A stretch of 36,243 nt of DNA, taken from PVC group bacterium (lineage in GTDB: Bacteria > Verrucomicrobiota > Kiritimatiellia > UBA8416). Of this stretch, positions 1 to 8,200 are shown one piece after another (positions within the stretch are counted from its first letter, which is position 1; every line of letters begins with the position of its first letter). The notes beneath the pieces were generated by a model, which did no database searches, was not told where the DNA came from, and was given only the letters and a program-made list of their open reading frames with translations. The DNA is taken from positions 1 through 36,243 of the forward strand of contig PWYP01000118.1 in NCBI GenBank assembly GCA_003567805.1, read 5' to 3'. Position numbers and translations under genes: made by a program.

Positions 1-246
1 AAGGTACAGAGCGTGATCAGTGATGATATCCAGTTTGCTGAGATGCTTGGCTAAAAGCTCGGCCGTTTGTCGCGTGCGCATTGCTGGACTTGCCAAGGCT
101 AGTTCCGGGTGCAAACCCCTCCCAAGGAATGCATGTGCGACGGTTTGAACTTGCGTAATGCCATGGGAAGATAATGGTCTGTTAAAATCGCCACCGGCAT
201 GATCATGCACAGCGCTGGCATGGCGCAGAAGAATGATGTGTTTCAT
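1..246 (-). CDS. SixA-like phosphohistidine phosphatase (histidine phosphatase superfamily), 3' end cut by the window edge
   Basis: Reading the minus strand from the ATG at 246-244 gives a protein beginning MKHIILLRHASAVHD. The RH pair at residues 8-9 is the phosphate-accepting histidine motif of the histidine phosphatase (phosphoglycerate mutase-like) superfamily, and the SPAMRTRQTAELL stretch near residue 55 is its second conserved arginine motif. The very early RHA motif and compact N-terminus fit the SixA subgroup, which dephosphorylates phosphohistidine or small phosphorylated substrates in the cytoplasm. Only about 82 residues are present; the C-terminal histidine lies outside the window. 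The start codon overlaps the stop of the upstream recombinase-like gene (TGA at 245-243, an ATGA overlap), so the two genes are probably translationally coupled. The superfamily is secure; the exact substrate is not. Confidence 0.8.
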   Translation of the reverse strand, partial: MKHIILLRHASAVHDHAGGDFNRPLSSHGITQVQTVAHAFLGRGLHPELALASPAMRTRQTAELLAKHLSKLDIITDHALYL

Positions 247-794
247 GTTTCGAGATCCTTTATTTCTGCTTCCAGACGAATGATTTTGTCTTTCAGTCGC
301 TCGATCGCTTCAATTTTTCGCGCTCGTAGTTTTGCTTTGCGCTCTTGCTCTTCGTCGGTGTCATAACGAATTACAGGAGATAGAATGGAGACGGCAAAGG
401 ATTCGGCCGGATCATCGGTACTGTTCTGTGTTTCTGGTGTTGCCAGAATTTGCACCTGTTGCTGCGTAAAAAACAGCAACAAGTTCGTGAGGGTTTCTGA
501 CGCAGTTGCTAGTCGATCCATTCGCCGCACGATAACATAGCGAATTTCCCCTTGGTCTATCGCTTGTATCAGGGCAGACAAGGCGGGACGTGTGATTCCT
601 TGGTAATCATACTGCGTCCAGCAGTCGGGAGGTGTGTCGCCAGCGTAATCCAGATCGCAGAATACATGTTCGAAAGCGACGCGGAGTCCATGTCGTCGCG
701 CAAGCTCGCGAGTGTGTTGTTCCTGTTTTTGCAGATTATAGGCATGGTGTGCCTTGTCTTGCTTGCACGTACGCATATAAATCGCAGCTTTCAT
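243..794 (-). CDS. Serine-recombinase N-terminal-domain-like protein lacking the catalytic serine
   Basis: This 183-residue protein aligns by eye with the resolvase/invertase catalytic domain. Residues 2-10 (KAAIYMRTC) match the start of the fold, an ARRHG helix end lies at 32-36, TRPALSALI at 68-76 matches the RPAL motif, and VIVRRMDRLATAS at 87-99 matches the 'DRL.R' motif. The nucleophile serine expected at position 10 is cysteine, and the second arginine of the DRLxR motif is threonine (T97); D93 and R94 are kept. There is no DNA-binding recombinase domain. The protein ends instead in a charged coiled coil (about 148-182). The stop overlaps the start of the downstream SixA-like gene. It may be a non-catalytic domesticated relative acting in regulation or multimerisation; the function is unknown. 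No strong Shine-Dalgarno precedes the ATG at 794. Confidence 0.7.
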   Translation of the reverse strand: MKAAIYMRTCKQDKAHHAYNLQKQEQHTRELARRHGLRVAFEHVFCDLDYAGDTPPDCWTQYDYQGITRPALSALIQAIDQGEIRYVIVRRMDRLATASETLTNLLLFFTQQQVQILATPETQNSTDDPAESFAVSILSPVIRYDTDEEQERKAKLRARKIEAIERLKDKIIRLEAEIKDLET

Positions 795-840
795 GCTTCG
801 CAGTTTAGAGTAGGAGTTGCGCTTTGGTCAACAGAATCAG

Positions 841-870
841 TTGGACTAAGTGGGTGTAACTACCTACTGT
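841..870 (+). promoter_or_regulatory. Candidate sigma-70-type promoter for the barrel-like gene
   Basis: TTGGAC at 841-846 and TACTGT at 865-870 are separated by 18 nt, about 25 nt before the first possible start codon of the plus-strand gene. The -35 match is fair and the -10 match weak. The region is the only gap between two divergent genes, so a promoter is expected here. Confidence 0.3.
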
Positions 871-893
871 GAATCGTGTTGTGTTGATGTTGT

Positions 894-1898
894 ATGAGGA
901 TGAAAGGGCGCATGAGGGGTTATACTTTTGGCGTTAAGCATTGCGGATTTTCCGGTGTGTGTTTGGCTGCGGTCCTGACGCTGCTGCCGGGTGCAGTCGT
1001 TTCTGGTGTGGATGTTGCCCCGCCAAAGGAGCCACAGCAGGAACCGGAATTTCGGCATACGCATGTGGATGTTTTGTATAACCGGCTGTCGGCCGTAATT
1101 GCGGACCCGTTTGACCGTGTGGATCGTTTTTTTGGCGATGAGAGTATCGAAGATGAAGGACGTCGCACACGACTTCGTGTTGGTGGGGGGGTGCGCACGG
1201 ATGTGGTGGATGGCTGGCGTATGGTGACGGATTTTTCCTTGCGTGTAGCCTTGCCGAGGATTGAGGAGCGTTGGCAACTATTTTTGAATGAGCTTGCGGG
1301 CGAAGACGAACTTAGTGATGTAACTGATTTAGCGCGTCCCCCGGTCGATACGGACCCTGATTTCGGATTACGATATTTTTTCCTTCGCGATATACGCATG
1401 TCGCTTAGCGCAGATGCGGGGTATCGGTTCAGCAGTCCGAACCAAGGGTTTGTTCGATTGCGGGGGCGTTCGCGTTACAGGCCGGGACGTTGGTCCTTGG
1501 ACTTGACCCAGGCGGCAACATATTTCACGCATGATGGTTGGCGCAGTCAGTCTGACATGTCCTGGACTGTTCCTTTTGCGGATGCCTATGGGATAAGAAG
1601 CTTTAGTCGTGTAACTTGGGACGAAATCTCATCTGGATACACACCTGAACAAAGTGTTTCGTTGTTTCGTGAGTTGACGGTACGGCGGGCATGGCGTTTG
1701 GAGGGCAGAGGGGTCTGGGAGGAAGTACCGAACCCATCGGATATGATCTATACGGTGGAGTTTACGTATCGTCAATTGGTGCACCGCAATTGGCTTTTCG
1801 TGGAAATTGCACCGGGGGTGGAGTATGCAGCGTCACGGGACTATGAAGCCAACCCATTCGTGACCCTGAAGTGTGAAATTGTCTTCAATGCGGACTAA
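894..1898 (+). CDS. Secreted, probably outer-membrane beta-barrel protein of unknown function
   Basis: The 334-residue product starts with a basic segment, then a hydrophobic stretch (about residues 18-36, CGFSGVCLAAVLTLLPGAVV) typical of a signal peptide. The mature part alternates hydrophobic and polar residues and is rich in W, Y, F and R (for example RSRYRPGRWSLDLTQAATYF), with a C-terminal strand-like end. This pattern suggests a transmembrane beta-barrel. No named family is recognisable, and the end does not carry a clear terminal phenylalanine. Starts at 894, 900 or 912 are all possible; none has a well-placed Shine-Dalgarno, though GAGGATGAAAGGG lies just before 912, which would give a cleaner signal peptide. 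It is transcribed divergently from the recombinase-like/SixA pair. Confidence 0.6.
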   Translation: MRMKGRMRGYTFGVKHCGFSGVCLAAVLTLLPGAVVSGVDVAPPKEPQQEPEFRHTHVDVLYNRLSAVIADPFDRVDRFFGDESIEDEGRRTRLRVGGGVRTDVVDGWRMVTDFSLRVALPRIEERWQLFLNELAGEDELSDVTDLARPPVDTDPDFGLRYFFLRDIRMSLSADAGYRFSSPNQGFVRLRGRSRYRPGRWSLDLTQAATYFTHDGWRSQSDMSWTVPFADAYGIRSFSRVTWDEISSGYTPEQSVSLFRELTVRRAWRLEGRGVWEEVPNPSDMIYTVEFTYRQLVHRNWLFVEIAPGVEYAASRDYEANPFVTLKCEIVFNAD

Positions 1899-1949
1899 AT
1901 TTGTGCTGGATTCCATTATAGGGCAGCGCTACAGTGATTGCAGTTTCAG

Positions 1950-2024
1950 GCAGGAGTAATTCAGTGGTAGAATGCAAGCTTCCCAAGCTTGACGTCGCGG
2001 GTTCGATCCCCGTCTCCTGCTCCA
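1950..2024 (+). tRNA. tRNA-Gly (anticodon CCC)
   Basis: A full cloverleaf can be drawn. The acceptor stem pairs 1950-1956 with 2014-2020, the D stem ATTC pairs with GAAT (1959-1962 and 1970-1973), and the anticodon stem CAAGC/GCTTG (1975-1979 and 1987-1991) encloses loop TTCCCAA with CCC at 1982-1984. The T stem GCGGG/CCCGT encloses TTCGATC. The discriminator is T2021 and the CCA end is encoded at 2022-2024. It reads GGG glycine codons. No attachment-site duplication or intact integrase is visible beside it. Confidence 0.95.
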
Positions 2025-2029
2025 GATTA

Positions 2030-2045
2030 GCCCCGGCTCCGGGGT
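2030..2045 (+). terminator. GC-rich hairpin directly after tRNA-Gly
   Basis: CCCCG at 2031-2035 pairs with CGGGG at 2040-2044 around a 4-nt loop, 7 nt beyond the tRNA CCA end. No T-run follows, so it may be a processing or weak termination structure rather than a canonical intrinsic terminator. Confidence 0.3.
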
Positions 2046-2090
2046 GCCCCCAGATGATGCAGTAGAGAAACTTTTGCGTTCTACATTTGC

Positions 2091-2166
2091 TGGAGGGACG
2101 CACTCCCGTGCGTCCGTCGCCCAACGACCGCGACGAATTCCGGCGGAAGAGGACTGCCGCCCTCCA
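2091..2166. repeat. Short palindromic MITE-like element
   Basis: The 76-nt segment starts TGGAGGGACGCA and ends TGCCGCCCTCCA, giving imperfect terminal inverted repeats of about 12 nt. Just inside the left end, GGACGCAC (2095-2102) and GTGCGTCC form a perfect 8-bp hairpin over a 4-nt loop. It has no coding capacity. It sits immediately upstream of a fragment of the dispersed repeat tail (2175), as if it had inserted next to or into an older copy. Similar GGAGGGACGC palindromes are, to my recollection, common between genes of PVC-group genomes. Confidence 0.5.
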
Positions 2167-2174
2167 AAAAACAA

Positions 2175-2191
2175 CTGAAGTTACTGGCTGG
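2175..2191 (+). repeat. Fragment of the dispersed repeat tail, followed by an inverted repeat
   Basis: CTGAAGTTACTGGCTGG matches the conserved 3' word of the dispersed element seen in full at 11.6, 19.8 and 34.5 kb. The rest of the element is absent here. Downstream, TAGGAGTTAGG (2209-2219) and CCTAGCTCCTA (2268-2278) form an inverted repeat with one mismatch. Its right arm includes the stop codon of the M20 gene. The remainder of 2192-2268 shows nothing else recognisable. Confidence 0.45.
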
Positions 2192-2268
2192 TAAGAGCAC
2201 TTGGGCGCTAGGAGTTAGGACACACACAAGTATCAAAATGCCTCATCTCAAAAACTAATCCCAAATGC

Positions 2269-3357
2269 CTAGCTCCTACTTTCTGCCAAGATGTCGTGAT
2301 AGATTTCTGCGGCTGTGTAGACCTGGGAGAGTGGGATGCATTCTTCACGCGTGTGGGCGCGTGCCAGATCGCCGGGTCCTAGCATGATCGGGGCACATCC
2401 GATTTCCCGCAGCAGATTCGCATCAGAGTGGCTGCGGAAAGATCCGTGCTGCCAAGGAATCCGATGGGCGGAAAATACGTGTTTCAAGGTATCGATCCAT
2501 GTGCCTTCTTCGGGCAAGTCATATCCAGTGGCAACAAGAGGAAATGCAACATGACTGTTGGTTAGCGCACTTTTTTGAAAGCCAGATTCTGCCAGAGACT
2601 TGATGTTGTGGGTAAAGGCATGCATATCGAGGTGGGGAGGAATGTGGAAGTCGAGCCAAGCTTCGCAACTGCCGGGTACGGCAAACCCAGACTCAGAGCT
2701 GTGTACGGAGCGTATATTGAAAACAGCATTCGGGTATTCCCGTTCCATGGTTTCTGCTAATGTGCTCAATGTGTCCAATAGGTTGAGAATGGCATTGTAC
2801 TCTTTGCCAGCCATTGCCGCATGTCGCCTGCGGCCTGCCGTTTGGATGAGCATTTCTACGTATCCATAGTGCTGTAAACATGGAATGAGATTGGTGGGTT
2901 CGGCCACGATGGCCCAAGGGAATTGTGTCGACTCGAGCAATGCTTTGGTTCCGTCGCCACTTTCTTCTTCACCCACAACAAGAAACAGCGCTGCTTTTTC
3001 GGGAATACAATTGCTTTCATGTGCTGCGATAAATGCCTCGATCATGGCAGCGCAACCACCTTTCATGTCGGCCGTGCCTAGGCCATGCAGGATACCGTTC
3101 TCGCAATGGGCCTCGTAGTTTTCGATGTCGAATGCCGGCACGGTATCGACATGCCCCAGAAAAGCAATTTCAGGTTGGGGGTCGAAAAAGACTTCAATGT
3201 TCCTGCGTCCTTCGGTTACAGGACGCAGGGTTACGGGTAGCCCGTGACTCATGAGGTAGTCGGCAAGAAAACCTGTGATTTGTGCCTCTTTCCCCGAGGG
3301 GCTATACATGTTCACCATGTCCGTGAGCAGTTGCGTGAGTCTCTCGTGCTGGATCAT
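2269..3357 (-). CDS. M20-family metallo-deacylase/peptidase (ArgE/DapE-like)
   Basis: The 362-residue protein carries the di-zinc M20 motifs in order: GHVDTVP (H69, catalytic-site D71), GTADMKGG (bridging D97), VVGEEESGDGT (general base E130 and metal ligand E131), AEPT (E153), and a C-terminal ARAHTREE histidine. Members hydrolyse amide bonds of N-acyl amino acids or dipeptides in the cytoplasm. ArgE (acetylornithine), DapE (succinyl-diaminopimelate) and LysK-type enzymes share this layout, and the sequence alone does not separate them. Length is normal for the family. On the minus strand the ATG at 3357 is preceded by CAGGAG, a good Shine-Dalgarno. That site lies just beyond the tail of a dispersed repeat copy, which fills the gap to the upstream GNAT gene. 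Confidence 0.85.
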   Translation of the reverse strand: MIQHERLTQLLTDMVNMYSPSGKEAQITGFLADYLMSHGLPVTLRPVTEGRRNIEVFFDPQPEIAFLGHVDTVPAFDIENYEAHCENGILHGLGTADMKGGCAAMIEAFIAAHESNCIPEKAALFLVVGEEESGDGTKALLESTQFPWAIVAEPTNLIPCLQHYGYVEMLIQTAGRRRHAAMAGKEYNAILNLLDTLSTLAETMEREYPNAVFNIRSVHSSESGFAVPGSCEAWLDFHIPPHLDMHAFTHNIKSLAESGFQKSALTNSHVAFPLVATGYDLPEEGTWIDTLKHVFSAHRIPWQHGSFRSHSDANLLREIGCAPIMLGPGDLARAHTREECIPLSQVYTAAEIYHDILAESRS

Positions 3358-3371
3358 GCTTTCTCCTGGTC

Positions 3372-3545
3372 TGTAACTTTAACTTAGATCACAAGATGTT
3401 TTGGTTTTACCAACGTGCTACCACAAGACTGTTTCAATTTCCAATATCCAATCCCGACCTCTGGAGAGTCGGGAAATATCCAATGTCCAAATATAGGACT
3501 CTCAAACTTGATGATTGGACATTTCTTGTTGGAAACTGGAGATTC
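3372..3545 (-). repeat. Dispersed palindromic repeat, copy 2 (minus orientation)
   Basis: Read on the minus strand, this copy contains the conserved core at 3437-3372: TTGAAA, then GTCTTGTGGTAGC, ACCAAAACATCTTGTG and the tail AAAGTTAC. The preceding half is made of TCCAATA/TATTGGA-like words on both arms and a perfect-looking hairpin with arms TCCCGAC and GTCGGGA (3452-3474). It occupies almost the whole gap between the GNAT and M20 genes and runs co-directionally with them. No coding function is supported. Confidence 0.7.
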
Positions 3546-3568
3546 GATTCTCAAGTTTCGCTGTGGCA

Positions 3569-4057
3569 TCATCCTTGGGCTGGTCCGAGGTTCAAGGTCA
3601 TGTAGATGTGGCCAATCGGATTCGTGAATCCTTTCTTTTCGAAAAAGCGTATTGCAGCGTCATTGTCTGCTTGTGTATCGACGAGCATCATGCGCACACC
3701 TTGTTCTTGAATAAGGTCGCGAAAGGCATCGAAAAGAGCCGATCCCACGCCTTTGCCTGCATACGTAGGGTGTACGCCCAACCACACGAGGTGACCATAA
3801 TTCCAAGCTGTAGCGGCTTTCTCGATCATCGAACCGATGGCAAAGCCGACAAGATTGTCTTCTTCTGTTGCTGCGACTAACATGAATTCGGGTTCGGCAT
3901 TGAATTGGCTGGTAACGGCAAATTCGTCCCATGTGCGATACAGGTTCGAAACCGCATCTGCACGGAATAACCGTTCCCCGAGATGAAAAATCGCGGCTAG
4001 CTCGTCGATCCCCGCAGGCCGTATCTCAAAATCATCCGTATCTTCTTCTTTTTTCAT
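3569..4057 (-). CDS. GNAT-family N-acetyltransferase
   Basis: The 162-residue protein has the acetyl-CoA-binding motif A of GNAT enzymes, LGVHPTYAGKGVGSALF (about residues 93-109, with the [RQ]xxGxG-type AGKGVG loop). It is followed by the strand MMLVDTQADNDAAIRFFEKKGF, which ends in the conserved F-Y-K-x-G-F-like element. It would transfer an acetyl group from acetyl-CoA to an amine; the acceptor cannot be predicted. The start at 4057 lies 5 nt after the stop of rsmE, so the two are one transcription unit. It is not RimI-like in its terminal residues. Confidence 0.85.
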   Translation of the reverse strand: MKKEEDTDDFEIRPAGIDELAAIFHLGERLFRADAVSNLYRTWDEFAVTSQFNAEPEFMLVAATEEDNLVGFAIGSMIEKAATAWNYGHLVWLGVHPTYAGKGVGSALFDAFRDLIQEQGVRMMLVDTQADNDAAIRFFEKKGFTNPIGHIYMTLNLGPAQG

Positions 4058-4062
4058 GTTTT

Positions 4063-4830
4063 TTACTCTTTTGTCTGCATTTCTTGCTGTAGTGCTTGCA
4101 AAACGCTGAGGGCGTAGATGGTTGCGGTTTCTGCACGTAGTGTTAGGTTGCCGAGACTAACGGGTATACAGCCAGCCTCTGCGGTTTGGGCGTATTCTGC
4201 ATCCGTAAAGTCGCCTTCCGGGCCCATGAGAATCGCTAGGCTTGGCACTTGCTTAGCAATGTATTCTCGTCCCGTTTTTGCAAGGGGCGGTGGAGAGCCT
4301 TGGAGTGATCCTTGCAAAATAGGTGTGTTTTGTTCCTGTAAGTGCTGTAAGGCATTTTGTAGATAGGTTACGGGGTCAATGTGCGGCAATTGTGGCGTAC
4401 CGCATTGTTTGGCCGCGCTGATAGCGATGCGTTTCCAGCGCTCGACTTTCTTCGCCGCCTGCTGGGCATCGAGCCGTACTACGCACCGGGTTGTCTGAAT
4501 CGGGATGATCCGGTGGGCACCGAGTTCGGTGGCTTTTTCGATTACGCTATCCATCCGTGCACCTTTGATGATCGCGGGTATCAGAATCCATTTCGTTGCA
4601 CTATATGTGTTTGTTTTGGTGTGCGTTCTGACAATGTCTAGCTCGTACGTTTGTTCTGCCTCGTTAATATGTAGTCGTGCTTCGGCCTCCCGTCCTTGTC
4701 CGTCAAAAGCCAACACGTTCGTACCGGCAGTCAATCTCAGTACATGCAATACATGATGCTGCTCGTCAGCCGAGAGTGGTAGTCGGTCCGACTGCCATTT
4801 TTCTGGTGCTATATAACAACGTTGCATCAT
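4063..4830 (-). CDS. rsmE: 16S rRNA (uracil-1498-N3)-methyltransferase RsmE
   Basis: The 255-residue protein shows the RsmE signature set: an N-terminal PUA-like region with HHVLHVLR (about 25-32), KGARMDSVIEKATELG (about 89-104), ERWKRIAISAAKQCG, and the SPOUT knot motifs LMGPEGDFTDAEY and SLGNLTLRAETATIYAL near the C-terminus. It methylates N3 of U1498 in 16S rRNA using S-adenosylmethionine and acts as a dimer. The start codon overlaps the stop of the upstream small membrane protein (ATGA at 4830-4827); a second ATG follows one codon later. The GNAT gene follows after 5 nt, making a three-gene operon. Confidence 0.93.
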   Translation of the reverse strand: MMQRCYIAPEKWQSDRLPLSADEQHHVLHVLRLTAGTNVLAFDGQGREAEARLHINEAEQTYELDIVRTHTKTNTYSATKWILIPAIIKGARMDSVIEKATELGAHRIIPIQTTRCVVRLDAQQAAKKVERWKRIAISAAKQCGTPQLPHIDPVTYLQNALQHLQEQNTPILQGSLQGSPPPLAKTGREYIAKQVPSLAILMGPEGDFTDAEYAQTAEAGCIPVSLGNLTLRAETATIYALSVLQALQQEMQTKE

Positions 4831-5111
4831 CCTTCTCTCTCTCTACTCTCTATGGCCTGCTTCCTCCGTCGGATTATGGCGACAGCCAGGCCCCATATGA
4901 TGCGGATGCCGAGGGCTAACGCGATAAGCATGCCGGCGGTCGTTATCAAGAATTGCTTTTCTTCAAGGGACCAATCCCCCCAAGCCGATACCGCGAGTAA
5001 GACCAAGGCAATCAATAATAATGTGGGTCCCAGCAAATTTGCGGTATTGAGAATTCGGGCAATGGGCTTGCTTACGATGATTTTGGAGCGTCTGGAAAAA
5101 AAAGCCTGCAT
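4827..5111 (-). CDS. Small two-helix membrane protein of unknown function
   Basis: The 94-residue product has a basic N-terminus (MQAFFSRRSKIIVSKP), two hydrophobic segments (about 25-43, NLLGPTLLLIALVLLAVSAW; and about 54-76, beginning FLITTAGMLIALALG) and an Arg/Lys-rich tail with RRRK. This suggests a two-pass inner-membrane protein with both ends inside. No family is recognised. The stop overlaps the start of rsmE, so the two are translated together. The start at 5111 lies next to the divergent promoter region of gltB. Confidence 0.6.
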   Translation of the reverse strand: MQAFFSRRSKIIVSKPIARILNTANLLGPTLLLIALVLLAVSAWGDWSLEEKQFLITTAGMLIALALGIRIIWGLAVAIIRRRKQAIESREREG

Positions 5112-5119
5112 AAACGTGT

Positions 5120-5148
5120 TTGCATCCGAGTTAGGTTTTTATCATAAT
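5120..5148 (+). promoter_or_regulatory. Probable sigma-70-type promoter of gltBD
   Basis: TTGCAT at 5120-5125 and CATAAT at 5143-5148 are spaced by exactly 17 nt; the -10 hexamer matches the consensus at five of six positions. Transcription would begin near 5155, leaving a leader of about 80 nt before the chosen gltB start. It lies in the gap between the divergent small membrane protein gene and gltB. Confidence 0.5.
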
Positions 5149-5236
5149 GCGCGATTCTATTCAGAAGTTTGCCCAGAGAGTGTAAAGATTCCTGCGTGTA
5201 TCACAAGTGGGAAATGTTTGGTGTTCAGGAGATTGC

Positions 5237-8200
5237 ATGCAAAAGAAGCAGATCAGGCAAGAGCGGTTACGACTGGAACGGGAAGGATTGTACCGCCAGA
5301 TTGATGAGCATGATGCTTGTGGTGTTGGTTTTGTCGTCAATATTGATGGTGAGCGAAGTCATGAGATCATTACCCAAGGCCTTCGTGTTCTTGAAAATCT
5401 TAGCCATCGTGGTGCGACGGGTGCGGATGAGAACACGGGGGATGGTGCAGGGATTCTAACACAGATACCTGATCGTTTTTTGCGGAAAGTGCTGCAGCAT
5501 GCAAAGGTTACGTTGCCTGCCTCGGGGGCGTATGGCGTGGGTATGTTTTTCCTTCCGCAGGATGAAGATCAACGTGCATCTTGTTTACAGGTGGTTGAAA
5601 AGGTGATTGCTGCGGAAGGTGGTCATGTGTTGGCATGGCGTGATATTCCTGTAGATGCCGATGCGATTGGCGAACGTGCGCGTGCGGATCAGCCTTATAT
5701 ACGGCAGGCCTTGGTGCAGGTCGGGGATCTTGCTGGGGATGCGTTAGAACGCCGATTGTTTATGATTCGCAAACGTATCGAGCAGCAGGCATTGCCTCTC
5801 GTGGATCATGATCGTGAAGCGTTCTACATTCCCAGTTTGTCTTCCCGAACGGTGGTCTATAAAGGTTTGATGATGGCTTCGCAGGTTATGGGATTCTATC
5901 GGGATTTGGCGGATGCGGATTATGAGAGTGCATTAGCCATTGTGCACCAGCGTTACAGCACAAACACCTTTCCGTCCTGGTCGTTGGCGCAACCGTTTCG
6001 CTATTTGGCGCACAATGGAGAGATTAATACTTTGCGTGGCAATGTGCAGTGGATGCGCTCGCGGGAGCAGAATTTCAAATCGCCGCTATTCGGGGATGAT
6101 ATTGAGAAAATTGTACCTGTTGTGGAGGAAGGATGTAGTGACTCCGCGGCATTGGATAATGCTCTGGAATTGCTGGAGCGTAGCGGTCGGTCGTTGTGGC
6201 ATTCGATGATGATGCTTATTCCGCAAGCGTGGGGTGAGCGCTATCCGATGGGGCCCGATTTGCGCGGCTTTTTTGAGTATCATGCGGGATTGGTGGAGCC
6301 GTGGGATGGGCCTGCTGCCGTGGCTTTTTCAGATGGTCAGCATGTGGGAGCTGTACTGGATCGTAATGGATTGCGTCCTGCGCGGTTCACCATCACAAAG
6401 GATCGCATGTTGGTGTTTGCTTCCGAAGCAGGTGTGCTAGATATCGAGCCTGAACGTATCGCGGAGTGTGGTGCGTTGCGTCCAGGGCAGATGATGCTTG
6501 TCGATTTAGGCGATCGACGCGTGATCCGCGATTATGAAGTGAAAATGCGTTTGGCGCGTCAGCAACCTTATCGTAGATGGGTAAACGAGAATCAGGTTTC
6601 GATTCATGGGTTCTTCAATGCTGTTAGTCCCGTTGTTCCTGACCAGGAAAGTTTGCTCGAGCGTCAGCGTCTATTTGGCTACACACGCGAAGATTTACGC
6701 CGTATTATCGACGTGATGGCATCCGAAGGTCATGAGCCTGTCGGTTCCATGGGATCCGATCAGCCCCTCGCAGTTCTTTCCGAGCGTCCGCAGCTTTTGT
6801 ATTGGTATTTCAAGCAACTTTTTGCGCAAGTTACGAATCCGGCGATTGACCCGATTCGCGAAGAATTGGTGATGTCTCTGATGACCTTCTTGGGGACTAC
6901 CGATCAGATCCTGACGGAGGTTCCGCAGCATGCACAATTGATCAAGCTACAGCATCCTGTGTTGTCCAATGACGATATGCAGCGGTTGCGGAATTTGAAC
7001 GATGATCATTTTGCCTCGCAGACGCTACAGATGGGATTCGACCCCAAGGGTGGAGGGGCTGCGCTCGAAGAGGCTGTGACCGAACTTTGCAAGCGGGCTG
7101 AGGCTATGGGACGCGGCAGTTACCGCAACTTGATCTTGAGTGATCGCGATTTGCCGCCGGGACAAGCTGCCATACCAGCTGTTTTGGCCGTTTCTGCGAT
7201 AAACCAATGGCTCATTGAAAAGCGGTTACGAACAAGCATCAGCCTTATTGTTGAAACGGGTGAGGCCCGCGAAGTTATGCATTTTGCCGTATTGCTTGGT
7301 TTTGGCGCTTCTGCGGTCAATCCGTATTTGGCATTCGAGATTGTCGCCGATATGGCCTTGCGGCATCAGCTTTCCTCGAAAGTCAGTGTAGCCAAGGCAA
7401 TCGAGAATTATGTGACGGCGATCTGCAAGGGTTTGCTTAAAACCATGAGCAAGATGGGTATTTCTACATTACGGAGTTACCGCAATTCGCAAACATTCCA
7501 GATTGTGGGTATCGCCAAAGACGTAGTCGATCGCTACTTCACAGGAACCGCTTCGCCCATAGGTGGCGTGGGGCTCAACGAAATTGCGCGCGAAGCGGCG
7601 GCGCGCTACCACGATGCATATGATCGCCCCGAAGGTGCTTCGCTGCTGCTCGAACATGGCGGCCAATATCAGCACACGGTAAAGGGCGAACGGCATCTCT
7701 GGACACCGGACTCCATCCGTTTGCTCCAGACAAGCTCGCGCCTTAACGACACGGCAATGTACCGCCAGTATGCCGACCTCATCAACAATCAGGAAAAGAA
7801 GCAAAGCACCCTGCGTGGGCTATTCCGCTTCAAAACCGTCGAAAAACCGCTTCCCTTGTCCGAGGTCGAACCCGCAGAAGAAATTATGAAGCGCTTTGTG
7901 ACCGGCGCCATGTCCTTTGGTTCCATCAGCCGCGAGGCACACGAGACGCTCGCCATCGCCATGAACCGCATCGGGGGCATGAGCAATAGTGGGGAAGGGG
8001 GCGAAGACAAAGAGCGCTTCAAGCCGCTCCCCAATGGAGACAGCCGCAATAGTGCCATCAAGCAGATTGCGAGTGGACGGTTCGGCGTCACGGCCGAATA
8101 TCTTGCAAATGCGCGGGATTTGCAGATTAAGATTGCACAGGGTGCCAAGCCGGGAGAAGGCGGTCAGTTACCGGGCCATAAAGTGAATGCCGAAATTGCG

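Noticed and set aside
552..872. 106-codon plus-strand frame opposite the recombinase-like gene
   Set aside because: It is antisense to a protein with clear family motifs and has no ribosome binding site or recognisable domain.
243..2024. Integrated island: recombinase plus tRNA-Gly attachment site
   Set aside because: The recombinase-like protein lacks the nucleophile and DNA-binding domain, and no duplicated tRNA 3' end is seen within the window.
3396..3627. Plus-strand frames of about 70 codons across the GNAT-M20 gap
   Set aside because: They lie within dispersed repeat copy 2, are antisense to both neighbours and have no family resemblance.
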